DNA of 64,000 nucleotides from Sorex araneus (Eukaryota > Chordata > Mammalia > Eulipotyphla > Soricidae). The stretch lies in assembly GCF_027595985.1 (NCBI RefSeq), contig NC_073304.1, positions 48,401,137 through 48,465,136 of the forward strand, in the 5' to 3' direction. The notes under the pieces are model-generated. The model made no database searches. It saw nothing but the letters and a program-made list of their open reading frames with translations, and was not told the origin of the DNA. Positions 35,540-47,045 of the stretch are shown here, piece after piece; the first letter of the stretch is position 1, and the number at the start of each line of letters is the position of its first letter. The position numbers were made by a program, and so were the translations under genes.

Positions 35540-35985
35540 GCGACCACCATCTTATAAGGCCCACTAAACAGAAGTAAGAGCTTACAATGATGCAAGTTTT
35601 GGCAGAAATTTCCCTGGACTTAGCTACTAAAATACAGAAATCCAAAACCACGCAGTCGCAACCTCATATCTCTTCATTCTCAGCAAGGGAAAACAAATTA
35701 TAAAATGCTGCCTTTTCAGCAGGTTCAATTTTGGGGGAAAAATTCCAAATAATAATAGTGAGTTTTATGTTGAAATATTGAATGTAATAAAAGTAAAGAG
35801 AAAGTAAAGTGAAAATTATCAGCTACACAGGCAGGGGGTGGGGGGGGGTGGGAGGTATACTAAGGTTCTTGGTGGTGGAACATGGGCATTGGTGAAGGGA
35901 TGGGTGTTTGAGCATTGTATCAGTGAAACTTAAGCCTGCAATCTTTGTAACTTCTCACACGGTGATTCAATAAAAATTTTTTTTA
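35540..35985 (+). mobile_element. L1-tailed short retroelement, copy 2 (complete?)
   Basis: Interrupts L1 ORF2 between the region corresponding to TEWERIF and that corresponding to PIKNW. It begins near GTTGATGGCGACCACCATC and ends GTGATTCAATAAAAATTTTT. From 35600 on it is colinear with 1-430. The GATGGCGACCACCATCTT start resembles the YY1-type motif at the 5' end of L1 promoters, so this may be an L1 reduced to its two UTRs; that reading is inference. No TSD was seen. Confidence 0.65.
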
Positions 35986-37068
35986 AAAAACCATACAAAC
36001 AAAAACCCTATAACCCCATTAAAAAATGGAGAGAGGAAACGAACAGCATTTCTCTGAGGAAGAACAATGTATGGCCAGCAGGCACATGAAAAAAAAAAAA
36101 GCTAATCTTCACTTATTATTAGGGAAATACAAATCAATAAAATAATGAGATATAATCTTAGGACAATGAAAATAGCATGTATCAAACATGCTGTAAACAA
36201 TGTGTTGGTAGGATGTGGTGAAAAAGGAACTTTCATCCACTGGAGTAAGAATGTTGTCTGGTTCAAACCCTGTGGAAAACAGCATGAAGAGTTCTCAATA
36301 AACTTAGAGTTGAGCTGCCATACAAGCCAACAATTCCACTTTGGGGTGTCTACCTCCAGAACATTAAAATATTCATTCTAATGGACATATGTACTTGAAT
36401 AATAACTAAGATATGGAATCAACTTAGATGTCCAACAACAGATAAGTGAATCACAAAGATGTGGTGTATATACACAATGAAATACTGCACAGCTGTAAGG
36501 AACATGAAATCATGCAATTTGCTGCAACATTGAAGGGACTAGAAGACATGTTAAATGAAACCAGAAGAATAAGGACAAACAGAGGGTATGTAGTATTTAG
36601 AATAATTTGGCGATAGAATGCAATATTTTAAACAGTGGGGGGGGGTTGCCAAGACCACCGTTGGCTCCAGAGGATAACGAAGAGGACAGAAAAGGAAGAA
36701 AATGAATTGAGTGGGGCAAGAAGAGAAAGACGGGGAGCATGGGGGAAGGCAAGGGGCAGAAGTCAAGGGGATTAAGGTTTATCTGTGGTATAAAGGAAGG
36801 GTATGGCTAAATATCTAGACCTCACAGTCAACAACACCAAAATAACGGGATCCAAACTTTAACAACTAAATTTTAAAAGGTGCCTGTCAAGATGCAGGCT
36901 GGGGTAGGAGAGGGAACCTGGAAACACTTGTGAAGGGAAATTAATACTGGTGGTGGGACCAGTGCTGGAACACTGTATGTCTAAAACAACCATAAGTAAC
37001 TTTGCAAATCATGGTCGTTTAATGAAATAAAAGTTTTTAAAGATCCCTCTAGTTAAAAAAGAAAAGAG

Positions 37069-37310
37069 AAACTGGAAGATAACTCAGCAGGCAGGAGCAG
37101 ATGCCTTGCTAATGTGAGACCTGGTTTCAAACCCTGGCACCACACGGCCCCTGGGGCACCACCAGCTGTGACCTTGGTGTCCTCCAGCACCTCTGGTCCA
37201 AACATCACAGAATTGCCTACACCACCCTTTGCTACAGGCTTTAGGGATAGCTTCCCAGTACCTGAGAACTACTTAGAAGGCCCTGCTCTCCCCCTAACCC
37301 AAAGTATAAA
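37069..37310 (+). mobile_element. SOR-like SINE, diverged
   Basis: AACTGGAAGATAACTCAGCA head, B box GGTTTCAAACCCTGG, CACCACACGGCCCCTGG core. The part after ~37230 is not typical and the 3' boundary is uncertain. Confidence 0.55.
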
Positions 37311-38404
37311 ATAATGCGTAAGATATAAGTTCGGAAAATGGAGACAGAATGCCAGTGTAGAGGGTTATCTACTAATTAAGAAGGAAAAGGATAATATCCT
37401 CTATGGAGGTACAGGCAGTTATTAGGAAAACTAATTAGGTAGATATTGTCAAAGCAGCTCATTTGATTATGGACAGTTTCTGCTGTTAATTTACAAACTG
37501 CATATAGTTGAGGCATTTAGCTTACAAAAGAGTTACCAAATGACTATCTATCTTGGTTCTCAGCTGAATTTCATTTATTAACCTGATATCAATGTGACTA
37601 ATACTGCCTCTGTTTTCAGAACATCCCAAATTGGTTGATGATGTATTGTTCAGAGTATAGCTTCCTACCTGCTCTAGCTCTGAATTACTAGTGTAAAGCT
37701 TACTTTAAGGCACCATTCCTTGTACTCTTTATATTTGTTTTTTGCATACAAGTTCAACATCTTGCCATTCTCCACCATGCTTTTTTATTTTTATTTATTT
37801 TGTCACCAGAAAAGCAAGCCGTCTGTTCTCTCCGGACCATCTCAATGTTTCTGTATGATCATTTGTCTTTAAATTGTTATCTGAACCTTCTTCCTTCTGC
37901 CCAACTTCTGACCACAGACATTGTATAGATGAGACATTTCTATCCTGGATCATAAACCTGTTTCCAAATCAGCTGCTTCTTTTCAAATTCCTCTTCCTTC
38001 CTTTAGCTGAAGAATTAGAAATCTTCAGCTAAGAATTAGAATTCTAATTCTTCAGCTATTATTATTCTAACACAGCAATTAGAACCTCAGTCACATTACT
38101 GGGGTTGCATTGTCCTTCACTGTATCATCCTGAGTCCATGAAACCTCTAGATGGAAATATTCAAATTTTTCCCAGCCAGGCCTTTAATGAGTTCCTTAGG
38201 TCTTGGACCAGCATCTCCAACTGTTCCTGACACCACCCTTCTCCATGTCCGGCTATGTCATGAATGCATCAGATATCCCACTCCACCGCTCATTCACTGA
38301 AGACAAACCCAGACGTCATGATTTTACCATTACATAGTTTAAGTTTCACTGTAAAGTTAGACCATATACCTATAAACTTTAAGTATTTCTTGTTCCACAT
38401 GTTG
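37311..38404. other. Unique sequence containing an inverted repeat
   Basis: 17-bp perfect arms TAGCTGAAGAATTAGAA at 38004-38020 and its complement at 38042-38058 surround a 21-nt spacer. No gene or dispersed repeat recognised elsewhere in the stretch. Confidence 0.45.
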
Positions 38405-38589
38405 TTTTTTTTGTTTTTTATTTGTTTTTGGCTTTTGGGGGCACACCCAGTGATGCTCAGGGGTTACTCCTGGCTCTGCACTCAGGAATCACGGCTGACA
38501 GTGCTCAGATGACCATATGGGACACCAGGACTCAAATCCCGGGTTGGCTGCATGGAAGGCAAACACCCTACATACTATCACTCCAGCCC
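38405..38589 (-). mobile_element. SOR SINE, antisense
   Basis: Full length in reverse: TTTGTTTTTGGCTTTTGGGG tail, GGGGTTACTCCTGGCTCTGC, B-box complement TCAAATCCCGG, ACTATCACTCCAGCCCCC head. Confidence 0.92.
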
Positions 38590-38731
38590 CCACACGCTTA
38601 TTTAGAAAATAAAAAGAGAAAGACTTTTCTCCTTGCTTTCAAACAATTTTAATCCTTCTTTAACCCCTCTCTCCTGAGTATAGTTTACTGCTCCCGCTTT
38701 ATCTATAGGTTCTTCTAAAGCAAGTCTCTTT

Positions 38732-38920
38732 GGAGCTGGAGAGACAATACAGGGTGGCAAGGTGTTTACCTTGCACACTGCCGATACAAGTTTAATCTCC
38801 AGCACCACATATAGCCCCTCATGCACTGCCAGAGTCACTCCTGAACAAAGAGCCAGGAAAGCCTCTGAGCACCACTGGATATGGCCCCAAATTCTTCAAT
38901 CAATCAATCAATCAATCAAT
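38732..38920 (+). mobile_element. SOR SINE with (TCAA)n tail
   Basis: GGAGCTGGAGAGACAATACA head, B box AGTTTAATCTC, CACTCCTGAACAAAGAGCC, CACTGGATATGGCCCCAAAT end, then six TCAA units at 38896-38920 in the tail position. Confidence 0.82.
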
Positions 38921-40044
38921 TTTGGGTCTTACCCATGTTCAACCCCTTGCCCAAAGTTCACACACAACCTTCTCATCCTAGAGATTCAGCTCTATTTAGA
39001 ACCTCTAAAATAACCAAATAAAACTAACCAAAATAAAACTATTCATATGTAGGACAAGTTTTTTTTTAATTTTCTACTCCTTTGTATATTTAAATTTTTT
39101 ATAATGTGCACTTTATAGATTGATTTATTTAAAGTGAAATGATTCTACCTTTATTCCTTTCATGCACACACAAAAAGCTTTTTTTTCTCCTTCCAATTCC
39201 CACTGAATATATTATTTTATGACCTATAACTTCCTGCCGGCAATCAGATTTGGCTAGAACAAAGTGCTAAGCCCTGTGCCAAGCTCTTTGCTAGAAAGTT
39301 CTCATAAATTGCTTAAAGACTAGCTGGGAATTTGAACATAATGGCAAGAGAACCACATTTCTCAGTATATTTTACCCCATGCAAATGTTTTTTAAAGTTT
39401 TTTTTTTAAAAAGAGGTGGAGGAAGGGAAAATAAAAAGAGTAGATTATATGTAATGTTAGCAGACAGAAATTCTACCATCGTCATGGCTCTGTTCTACAC
39501 ACTGTCAGAGACTAAAGAATTGAAAGCTGAATGAAGTGAAAGGCCTGAATAACGCAAAGCAGAAAATGTACTAGGGCTAAGACTGTGTAAGCAACACTGC
39601 AAGTTGTCAGCAGAATGATTTCAAGCATGTGCATTAAATCAGATTTATGTAAATTGATCACAGTTGTAAAATTTTAATATCCTACATTAAATTTTTGTAT
39701 ATCTAACCATCCATACTAGAGTTTTTCCGTTTTTGCTCTGAGGCTACTACTAAATAAAGATAAGCCATGGAATAAAGAGAAAAATGAGTAACACCACTGC
39801 TTCTCATCACTTCAGATAATGTTTGACTCTTTAGGAGAGAAAATATGTTTGAAAGTGATGGACATAAACAAATGTGTACACGAGTATATGTGAACTTGAA
39901 GGACTGTGCATGACCTGATTTTTCAAACCCAAATAAATATATACCACATTAGCATATTAATTAGAAATGTATGTTTTTGTCCCTAATCACAGGAAATAGG
40001 AACATTGTACTGGGAGATTAAATATGTCTTTAAAATATATTTAT
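38921..40044. other. AT-rich unique sequence
   Basis: No feature recognised. Confidence 0.4.
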
Positions 40045-40170
40045 AGGGGTTACATCTGGCAGTGCTCAGGGCTCCCTCCTGGCTCTATGTTCAAGGATCA
40101 CTCCACTGGTGCTCAGGTAGACCATACATGAGGCAAGTGCCCTACCCATTGTAATATCGCTCCAGTCTCT
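40045..40170 (-). mobile_element. SOR SINE, antisense, internally deleted
   Basis: GGGGTTACATCTGGCAGTGC, CCCTCCTGGCTCTATGTTC, then a jump over the B box to GCAAGTGCCCTACCCATTGT and ATCGCTCCAGTC. Confidence 0.8.
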
Positions 40171-40849
40171 AAATATGTCTTTTTAAATATATAAATTGCA
40201 TACCCTTTGAATCCACATATGAACACATCAAATTTTAATGAGCACACCAAAAACAGGCATTCCTTATTTTTCCACTAAATAATATGTTCTTTTAAGACAT
40301 ATATCCCCATCTTTCCACATTCTAGTGAAGATTTCACTAATAGCATGTTTAATAAATATTTGCTGGTTAAAAAGGGAAAAAAAGTCAGAACAGTATTTTT
40401 AAAATATATGACCAAAAAAATGTTTTGTACATCAAAATGCAATTTGTTTGAAGATAAATCTGCCCAGAGTTAAAGTTTTATTTTGCAAACATATATAGAA
40501 TGCTAATGATCACAATAATGGTTTTACTATAGGGTATAAAAATGATAATGTGATCAATATACCATAAACTCAGTTTACAATACAACCATTTTGGGATGTG
40601 AGCACATTAGAGCAGTTTGGCTTTATGTTAAGGAATCATACAAGCTCATAAATGTCTATTCCCAATGCTGCATTTTCTCTTTATGTTAAATATCTGTCTC
40701 CCTCCTTCTCCCTCTTTCTCTCTGTACACCTACATTCTTTAAAGTAAAAAGGTAGGGCTAATCTTGTGTTCTTTACAATGCCTTTTTGTGTAATATAAAG
40801 ACAAATGAGGTGAGATGTTCCTATTTGTATAGTTTGCATGATTTGTTGG
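40171..40849. other. AT-rich unique sequence
   Basis: No feature recognised; a pyrimidine-rich patch lies at 40695-40725. Confidence 0.4.
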
Positions 40850-41029
40850 GCGGGGGAGGTTTGAAAGGGGGTGCATATCCAACTGTGCTGAGGGCTTACT
40901 CCTGGCTGGCTCCACACTCAAGGATCATTCCTGGCAGGACTCGTGGACCTATAGAGTGCTGGGGATTGAACCCAGGTTGGCTGCACTTGAGGTAACTGCT
41001 GAACCGACTATATTATCACTTCAGCACCC
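40850..41029 (-). mobile_element. SOR SINE, antisense
   Basis: CTTACTCCTGGCTGGCTCCA (4-bp GGCT duplication), B-box complement GGATTGAACCC, TATATTATCACTTCAGCACC head. Confidence 0.8.
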
Positions 41030-41750
41030 ATATGATACTATCTTAAGAACGCATCATGGTTGTGTTGACTGCCTCAGACACTAAACCTAATCTCCCATTT
41101 AAAATGTCTAATTAAAGGGAAAAAGAAAATCTGCCATGATGTTTCATGATCAACAAAAAATTCAGTGAAGCATGGACTTATTTAAGGTACTCAAGAACTA
41201 TATAGTGAAAGACCAACAGCACTCAAAAAGTGGAAGGGGTGTGGTGTAGGATTGTCAGCTATTTATTTCTAGAATTTGATTGATGTTGTGAAGTAAAATT
41301 CTAAAGCAAACAGTAATTTGGTAATTGTTTCACCTAGTATAACTAAATTCCTCACTGTGGATTATGTATCTTATTATTTTAGAAAGCCTTTGAAAAGCAA
41401 ATGCTGTAAAAGAAAATCAGCCTGGCAGCTCTTGAATAATTTTGCTTTGCTACCCCTTTGACTGAAACATGAACTCCCTGATGGATTTGTAATGTGAAAG
41501 TGCAATTTGGGAATGGGATGGATAAAAGGAGACAGGATGGGCGTGAAGAGATTCTGAACTGTCACACTGGCAGGCAACCTGTATGAGAATACCAGGGTTA
41601 TGGATAGTGATTGAGTAGGAAACATGGAGATAACAGAACTCAGTGATGGTTACCTGGGTATTTGTGGAAAAGAATTTCTCAATGCTATATATAAATCCAA
41701 CCCATAGCTTTCAGTTTTTCATGATTTCTGAAATTTTAAATATTCTTTTT
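41030..41750. other. Unique sequence
   Basis: No feature recognised. Confidence 0.4.
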
Positions 41751-41832
41751 GGTCCAGGAATATAGCTCAAAGGTAGAGCTCAGGTTTCTAATGCATGAGG
41801 TCCTGGTTGAATCCTTGGCACACCAAAAGAAG
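41751..41832 (+). mobile_element. tRNA-Ala-like (ID-type) SINE or tRNA pseudogene
   Basis: GGAATATAGCTCAAAGGTAG is a tRNA-Ala A-box region and TCCTGGTTGAATCCTTGGCA its B-box side, followed by an A-rich tail (CACCAAAAGAAGCAAAATAA). Spacing is tRNA-like but arms are mismatched, so it is not a functional gene. Related to 5010-5093. Confidence 0.6.
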
Positions 41833-43621
41833 CAAAATAAAACAGTCCTTTTCACAAAGTTCAGTTGTGGTATATCTGAGATCACTTGGATACCCAAGAT
41901 CACTGGTGCAGGAAGGTGATAGCAGAACTCATGCAACAAGAGACCATGGTGAGATGGGCAGTGATGGTCTGCCGTGACATCAATAAAACAGTCAGAAGTA
42001 ACACCATCCTCCCACCCCATTCTTGCACTGACAGATACTCCTGAGTTATTTCATAGATATCATCATCATTTTACTGAGTTTTCAACCTCAGTACTCATAA
42101 ATTTATCTTATATCTTTTTATCTTTACACACAAATTACTTCTTAATCCTCTTTCCCAGTCTCTCAGATTTCCAGATGCCTTTCTTGAGGACAGATTTCCA
42201 TTACATAACCAAGTGTCATCTTCATTTTGATTATGGAAAATGAGGAGGAAATACTCACCTTGCCTCAACACAATGTTATAAGAAATAATAAATCTTGGAA
42301 AAAGGAATTCCAAGAAAGAAGTCCTCACTAAATGAGGAAAAGAATTCATCTTCATCCCACTCTTAGCAGCAAAATCGGAAAAGGGCAACCATGTACTCAT
42401 GAATGTTTAAGCAAGACTTGGAATATTACAAAAATTAAATACAATTAATGTTCATTAATTAGTACCCATGCTATTTACCCTTACAAAAACTTTTAATGAA
42501 CTCGAACAATATATTTCCAGTACTTACCACAAAGTTGATTTTTTATAAGTTCAGAGAGATTCTGGAGCAGAAAACCATATTGAAATATAAAAATATTCAT
42601 AGTCTGACTTCCTTTACAAGTAAGTGTGAAAATATGCACAGGTAAGCATACATAGAATTCTTTACTCAGTTTGATACTCCAGAATGCTGTTTGTGAGGAT
42701 TGATGAGATTGTGCCAGAAGTTTCATGTTTTAGCAACAAATGCATCTCTTCTCAAAAAGGCTCTCTTAGAGCTTGCATTACTCTCCTTCATTGTATTACA
42801 TATGTTTTCATCTATAGTTTCAGGGGTTCTACAATCACAGAACAAAGAGTGCTAGAATCAAAAAGCAGACAGCTATGCATGCCTCTCTTGTATGGATGAC
42901 AGCTAAGGGAACAGCCAAGTTTGCACCTAACATGAATGGCTTTTTAAAAATCATGAACAACACAGTTTTTCCCCTGAATCTATAGTATAACTTTTATAAG
43001 CCACTAAAATTAACAGAGATCACAGGTGTAAGAACAGAGTGATTTCTGTTTGAAATGCAAAGAGTCAGGTGCATAGCTAAGGAAAATTCCCAGAAGGCAT
43101 GATGCCAAACCAAAGTGGGAAGGAATACATGAGGGAGTGGGTTTCAAAGAGCAGCTGGTCTCCCACTGCTCTCTGCTCAATCAAAACTTTTTCAAGTTGG
43201 CACTTCCCTTAGGCCACATCAAGACTCTTCCCATGGATTTCTCTCACCTCTCTGGTTTCTATTCTTAGGACGTGCAAAATTAGAGACTTGAAAGGACTTC
43301 TTTTCTTCTCTAAAAATCACAAAATAAACAAAACAGAACCCATTCACCAGTTACTCCTCTCTTCTCAAAGAGTTCTATTTACATTACTTCCTTCGAGAGT
43401 ATTATAAGAGAAAAGGCTAAGGAAAGTTAGCCAACTTCATTAACTCTTTCACTTTTATTGAAGTTTAACAGAGCAGACAGGTAGCACATTAAGAAAAATG
43501 AGGGGAAATATATGAAACCTTTTGTTTTTTCCCCTAAATACAAAATCAATGGACTTAGAGAGTGGTTCTTTTTGCAGGTTGCATTTTATTTAATAAATCC
43601 CAGAATCACTAATACAATAGA
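41833..43621. other. Unique sequence
   Basis: No gene or dispersed repeat recognised; open frames of about 100 codons or less are without motif. Confidence 0.4.
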
Positions 43622-43804
43622 TGGGATTTTGGTTTTGGTTTTGGTGTTTTGGGCAACACCTGAAGCTGCTTAGAGTTTACACCTCGCTCTTTGCTCAGGA
43701 GTTACTCCTGGCAGTGCTTGGGGGACCATATGGGATGCTGGTAATTGAATGTGGGTCAGCTGTGCAAGACAAACACCCTACCTGCTGTACTATCGCTCTG
43801 GCCC
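43622..43804 (-). mobile_element. SOR SINE, antisense
   Basis: GGTTTTGGTTTTGGTGTTTT tail, GGAGTTACTCCTGGCAGTGC, CATATGGGATGCTGGTAATT, CTGTACTATCGCTCTGGCCC head. Tail-distal neighbour of the plus-strand copy at 43835. Confidence 0.9.
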
Positions 43805-43834
43805 AAGAAACGACTTTAATAAAAAAAAAATTCC

Positions 43835-44025
43835 AAGGAGTAGAATGATAGTACAATGAGTAGGGCTCTTGCCTGGCATACTGCTGATCCACATTAAATC
43901 CTCAGCACTCCATCAGGGGGATCACTCCTAACAGGTCCCCCAAACCTGTTAGGAGTGATCCCCAAGTGCAAAGCTAGGAGTAAGTCCTATTCACAGCTGG
44001 TGTAGTCCAAAACAAAAAACAAAAA
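43835..44025 (+). mobile_element. SOR SINE carrying a perfect internal hairpin
   Basis: Head AAGGAGTAGAATGATAGTAC, degraded B box CATTAAATCCTC, end GGTGTAGTCCAAAACAAAAA. Where other copies have CATATGGTCCCC, this one has an inverted copy of its own downstream block (see 43917-43963). Confidence 0.85.
43917..43963. repeat. Perfect inverted repeat, 20-bp arms, 7-nt loop
   Basis: Arm 43917-43936 is GGGGATCACTCCTAACAGGT; arm 43944-43963 is its exact complement ACCTGTTAGGAGTGATCCCC; the loop is CCCCCAA. The right arm is normal SINE sequence; the left arm replaces the usual CATATG segment. Confidence 0.98.
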
Positions 44026-45131
44026 AAAGAATTAAATTTCCATAAGGATGTGTTGAACGCTGACAGCTCATTCACTATGTAATATCTAAGTGAAATTTCA
44101 TTCTGATAGACCTATATAACTTGCTGCGCTACTTGCATCTCACCTCCTTGATGCTTTATCTAAGATTGATAGCAATTCAAATGATCAAAAATTATCCATC
44201 AGGCACCATGGAGAAACAGCACAGAATCCCACCATGAGAACTGGATGACGGTAGCAGCCCTGAAGCCTCAACAAGGAATTCCCACATAAATAATCTCTCT
44301 AATAAAGAATTCAGAGATTAAATAGTGAGGATGTTTAATGAGTTCAAAGAAACAGTGGAGCAGACATCCAATAAAATACTGGCGTATATGAAAGAAACAG
44401 TGGAATGGACAGCCAATAAAATACAGGAGGAAATGAGAACAGGAATAAGAAAATTACCAAGATAAATGGCATTATTTAAAATTTAGTAGATGAAATGAAA
44501 AACTCAATGGGTACTATTAACAGTAGAATAACTACAGCTGAAGACTGACTCAGTGAGCTTGAGAATGAGAGGCAGTAAACCTCAAGGGAACAGCAAAAGA
44601 TGGGGAAAGTCCTCAAAATACTCAAGGGCAGAACAGAGAACTATGGGATGAATTCAAGAGGAACAATATAAGAATCACCATTGTCTCAGAAAGACAAGAA
44701 GCCAACCCCAATGAGATAGTAAATTAAGGACATCACTGATAAAAAAAAAAATTTCCAGAGCTGGAGAATGCCTGCATCTTAATCCAAGAAGCGTAAAGAG
44801 TACCAGTTAAAAGAGACCCTAATGAAAAAGACTCCCAAACAGGTCTTAATCAGAATTATGAACACCATCGGTATAGCTACAACACAGAAAGCAGCACAAT
44901 AAAAGAAAGAAATTACATACAAAGAAGCATCCCTTAGGTTTACAGCAGACCTATCAACTCCCTGGACCCAACAATAGTGGTGGGATATAGTTAAAAAAAA
45001 ATTTAACCAAATGGGAGTTTCACCAAGAATACTTTACTTGGCTAGACTCTCATTTAGATTTTAAAAAATGATACACAAATTTATGGATAAACAACAGCTC
45101 AGGAACTTCACAGACTCAAAACCAATTTTGA

Positions 45132-45304
45132 GGGCTGGAGAGATAGCACAGCGGGTAGGGCGTTTGCCTTGCACGTGGCCGATCCAGGTTCAAATCCCAG
45201 CATCCCATATGGTCCCCTGAGCACTGCCAGGGGTGATTCCTGAGTGCATGAGCCAGGAGTGACCCCTGTGCATCGCCGGGTGTGACCCAAAAAGCAAAAA
45301 AAGA
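45132..45304 (+). mobile_element. SOR SINE, young, exact TSD
   Basis: GGGCTGGAGAGATAGCACAG head, B box GGTTCAAATCC, CATATGGTCCCCTGAGCACT, GGGTGTGACCCAAAAAGC. AAAACCAATTTTGA occurs exactly at 45118-45131 and 45305-45318. Inserted at the ORF1-ORF2 junction of an older L1. Confidence 0.95.
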
Positions 45305-45597
45305 AAAACCAATTTTGAAAAAAAAATTTAAGGGGCTATTGTTAGGCAAGACAAATTCCACAAACATAACAGTCCTGTAAATAAAGATGGCACAAAACGT
45401 CATGACAATAATCTCTCTTGATGTCAATGGTCTAAATGCAGCAATTTAAAAACACAGGTGGCAAAACAAATTTTAAAAAAGTGAATCCAACATTTTGCCG
45501 CTTACAAGAAACATATTTGAATAGCAGGAGCAAACACAGATCAAAGTGACAGGCTGGAAAACAATTCTTCAAGCAAACAACTCCCTCAAAAATGTGT

Positions 45598-45776
45598 GGG
45601 GCTGAAATGATAGCACAGTGGATAGGGAGTTTGCCTTGCATGTGGCCGACCCGGGTTCGAATCCCAGCATCCCATATGGTCCGCTGAGTACCACCAGGAG
45701 TAATTCCTAAGTGCAGAGCCAGGAGTAACCCCTGTGCATCACCGGGTGTGATCCAAAAAGCAAAAAAAAAAAAAAA
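45598..45776 (+). mobile_element. SOR SINE, young
   Basis: GGGGCTGAAATGATAGCACA head, B box GGTTCGAATCC, core CATATGGTCCGCTGAG, tail with A15. A short repeat (AAAATGT) on both sides is a likely TSD. Nested in the L1 endonuclease region. Confidence 0.93.
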
Positions 45777-46869
45777 ATGTTGAAGTGGACATACTAGTAT
45801 TCGACAACATAGATTTTAGGTTCAAAAAGGTTACAAGAGACAGTGAAAGTCATTTCTTAATAATCAAGGGGTATGTACATCAGAAATAAATTACACTCCT
45901 AAATGTATATGCATCCAGCGAGGGACCAGCAAAATACTAAAACTGCTAGTAGATTTCAAGGACATTGGTAGCAACACAATAGTAGTTGGAGACTTCAGCA
46001 CTACCTTGTTATCCTTTGATAGGTCAAAGAAACTAAAACTGAGCAAGGAAATACTGACTTTGAAGGATAAAATGAAAGAGAGGAGGCCTATAGATAGATA
46101 CTGGGATTTTCACCCCCTAAAAGTTGAATATACATTCTTCTCCAATGCACATCAGACATTTTCCAAGATAGACCACATGTTGGGCCACAAAACATACCTC
46201 CATAAAATCAAGAGGATAGAAATTGCATCAATTATCTTTTCAGACTATGAGGCACTGAAATAAATTAATCACACACAGAAACAGAAAATCAAATCAAATA
46301 CCTGAAAATTGAACAGCTTGCTACTGAACAACCAGTGGGATAGAGAGAAAATCAAAAGATTCCTGGAAACAAATGATACATGAGCTACCAGAACTTGTGG
46401 AATACAGTGTAAGAGAAAAGTTTATAGCTGTGCAAGTGTACATCAGATGGGAAGAAAGGGCCCACACAAATTATTTGACTGTAGCTTAAGATCTTAGGAA
46501 ATTACCAACAAAAGGAGCCCAAACCAGGCAGGAGAAATGAAATAATAAAACTTAGAACAGAAACTAATGAGCTGGAATTAAAAAAATCCAAAGGATAAAT
46601 GAAACAAGAGTTGGTTCTTTGAAAAAGTAAACAAGATTGATAAACTACTAGCAAGACTCACAAAGAAACCAAGAGATCCCTAATAAACCAAATCAGAAAT
46701 GAAAGCAGGGACATCATAACAGAAAACACAGAAATTCAAAGGATTATCAGAGATTACTTTGAGAATCCTTATGCCACAAAATAAGAGAGCCTCGAAGAAA
46801 TGGATAAATTCCTGAATTCCTATAACTTCCCAAGGCTGAATCAAGATTCAAGATTTGGAATATCTGAAT

Positions 46870-46876
46870 GAGAGAC

Positions 46877-46912
<36 letters not shown>
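46870..46912. repeat. (GA)n array in L1 3' UTR
   Basis: GA units expanded from the GAGAGA patch that other L1 3' UTR copies here carry at the same place (e.g. 50046-50056). Confidence 0.9.
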
Positions 46913-46913
<1 letters not shown>

Positions 46914-47045
46914 TATCTGCCACCCAGGGGGGAAGGGAAACTGGGGACATTATGGTGGGAAATGTACAGTGGTGAAAGGTTGTGTAATGGGTAAAAAAAA
47001 TCCTCTTTGGTGTCTCATAGATAGCATTGAATTAATAAAGTTGGA

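Larger units (their letters stand above)
33780..37045 (+). mobile_element. Old L1, from RT domain to 3' UTR, with two nested insertions
   Basis: The ORF2 remnant starts just before the RT core ([18 protein letters not shown]) and includes [10 protein letters not shown] (about 33990-34020) and the catalytic [10 protein letters not shown] (34543-34572). After the second insertion come the Cys-rich and C-terminal regions (GCGEKGTFIHW at 36200-36240) and a 3' UTR to about 37045. There are many stops and frameshifts. An RTE-tailed SINE interrupts it at 34126-34375 and an L1-tailed element at ~35540-35985. At the second site some ORF2 sequence appears to be missing. No TSD was found. Confidence 0.85.
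44190..47045 (+). mobile_element. Old L1: ORF1, endonuclease region, then directly 3' UTR
   Basis: 44190-45117 is an ORF1 remnant; near its end it reads like the ORF1p C-terminal domain (RILYLARLSFRF, MDKQQLRNFTDSKP). 45335-46860 is ORF2 endonuclease plus the start of the linker (MTIISLDVNGLNAAI at 45399-45443; IQRIIRDYFENPYATK and SLEEMDKFLNSYNFPRLNQ at 46735-46845). At ~46862 the sequence switches to a GA-rich 3' UTR-like segment ending about 47045. RT and the C-terminal region are absent. Many stops. Two young SINEs are nested in it (45132 and 45598). Confidence 0.8.

Noticed and set aside
41751..41832. Functional tRNA-Ala gene
   Set aside because: Stems are mismatched, the anticodon arm is poor and an A-rich tail follows; a retroposed copy is more likely.
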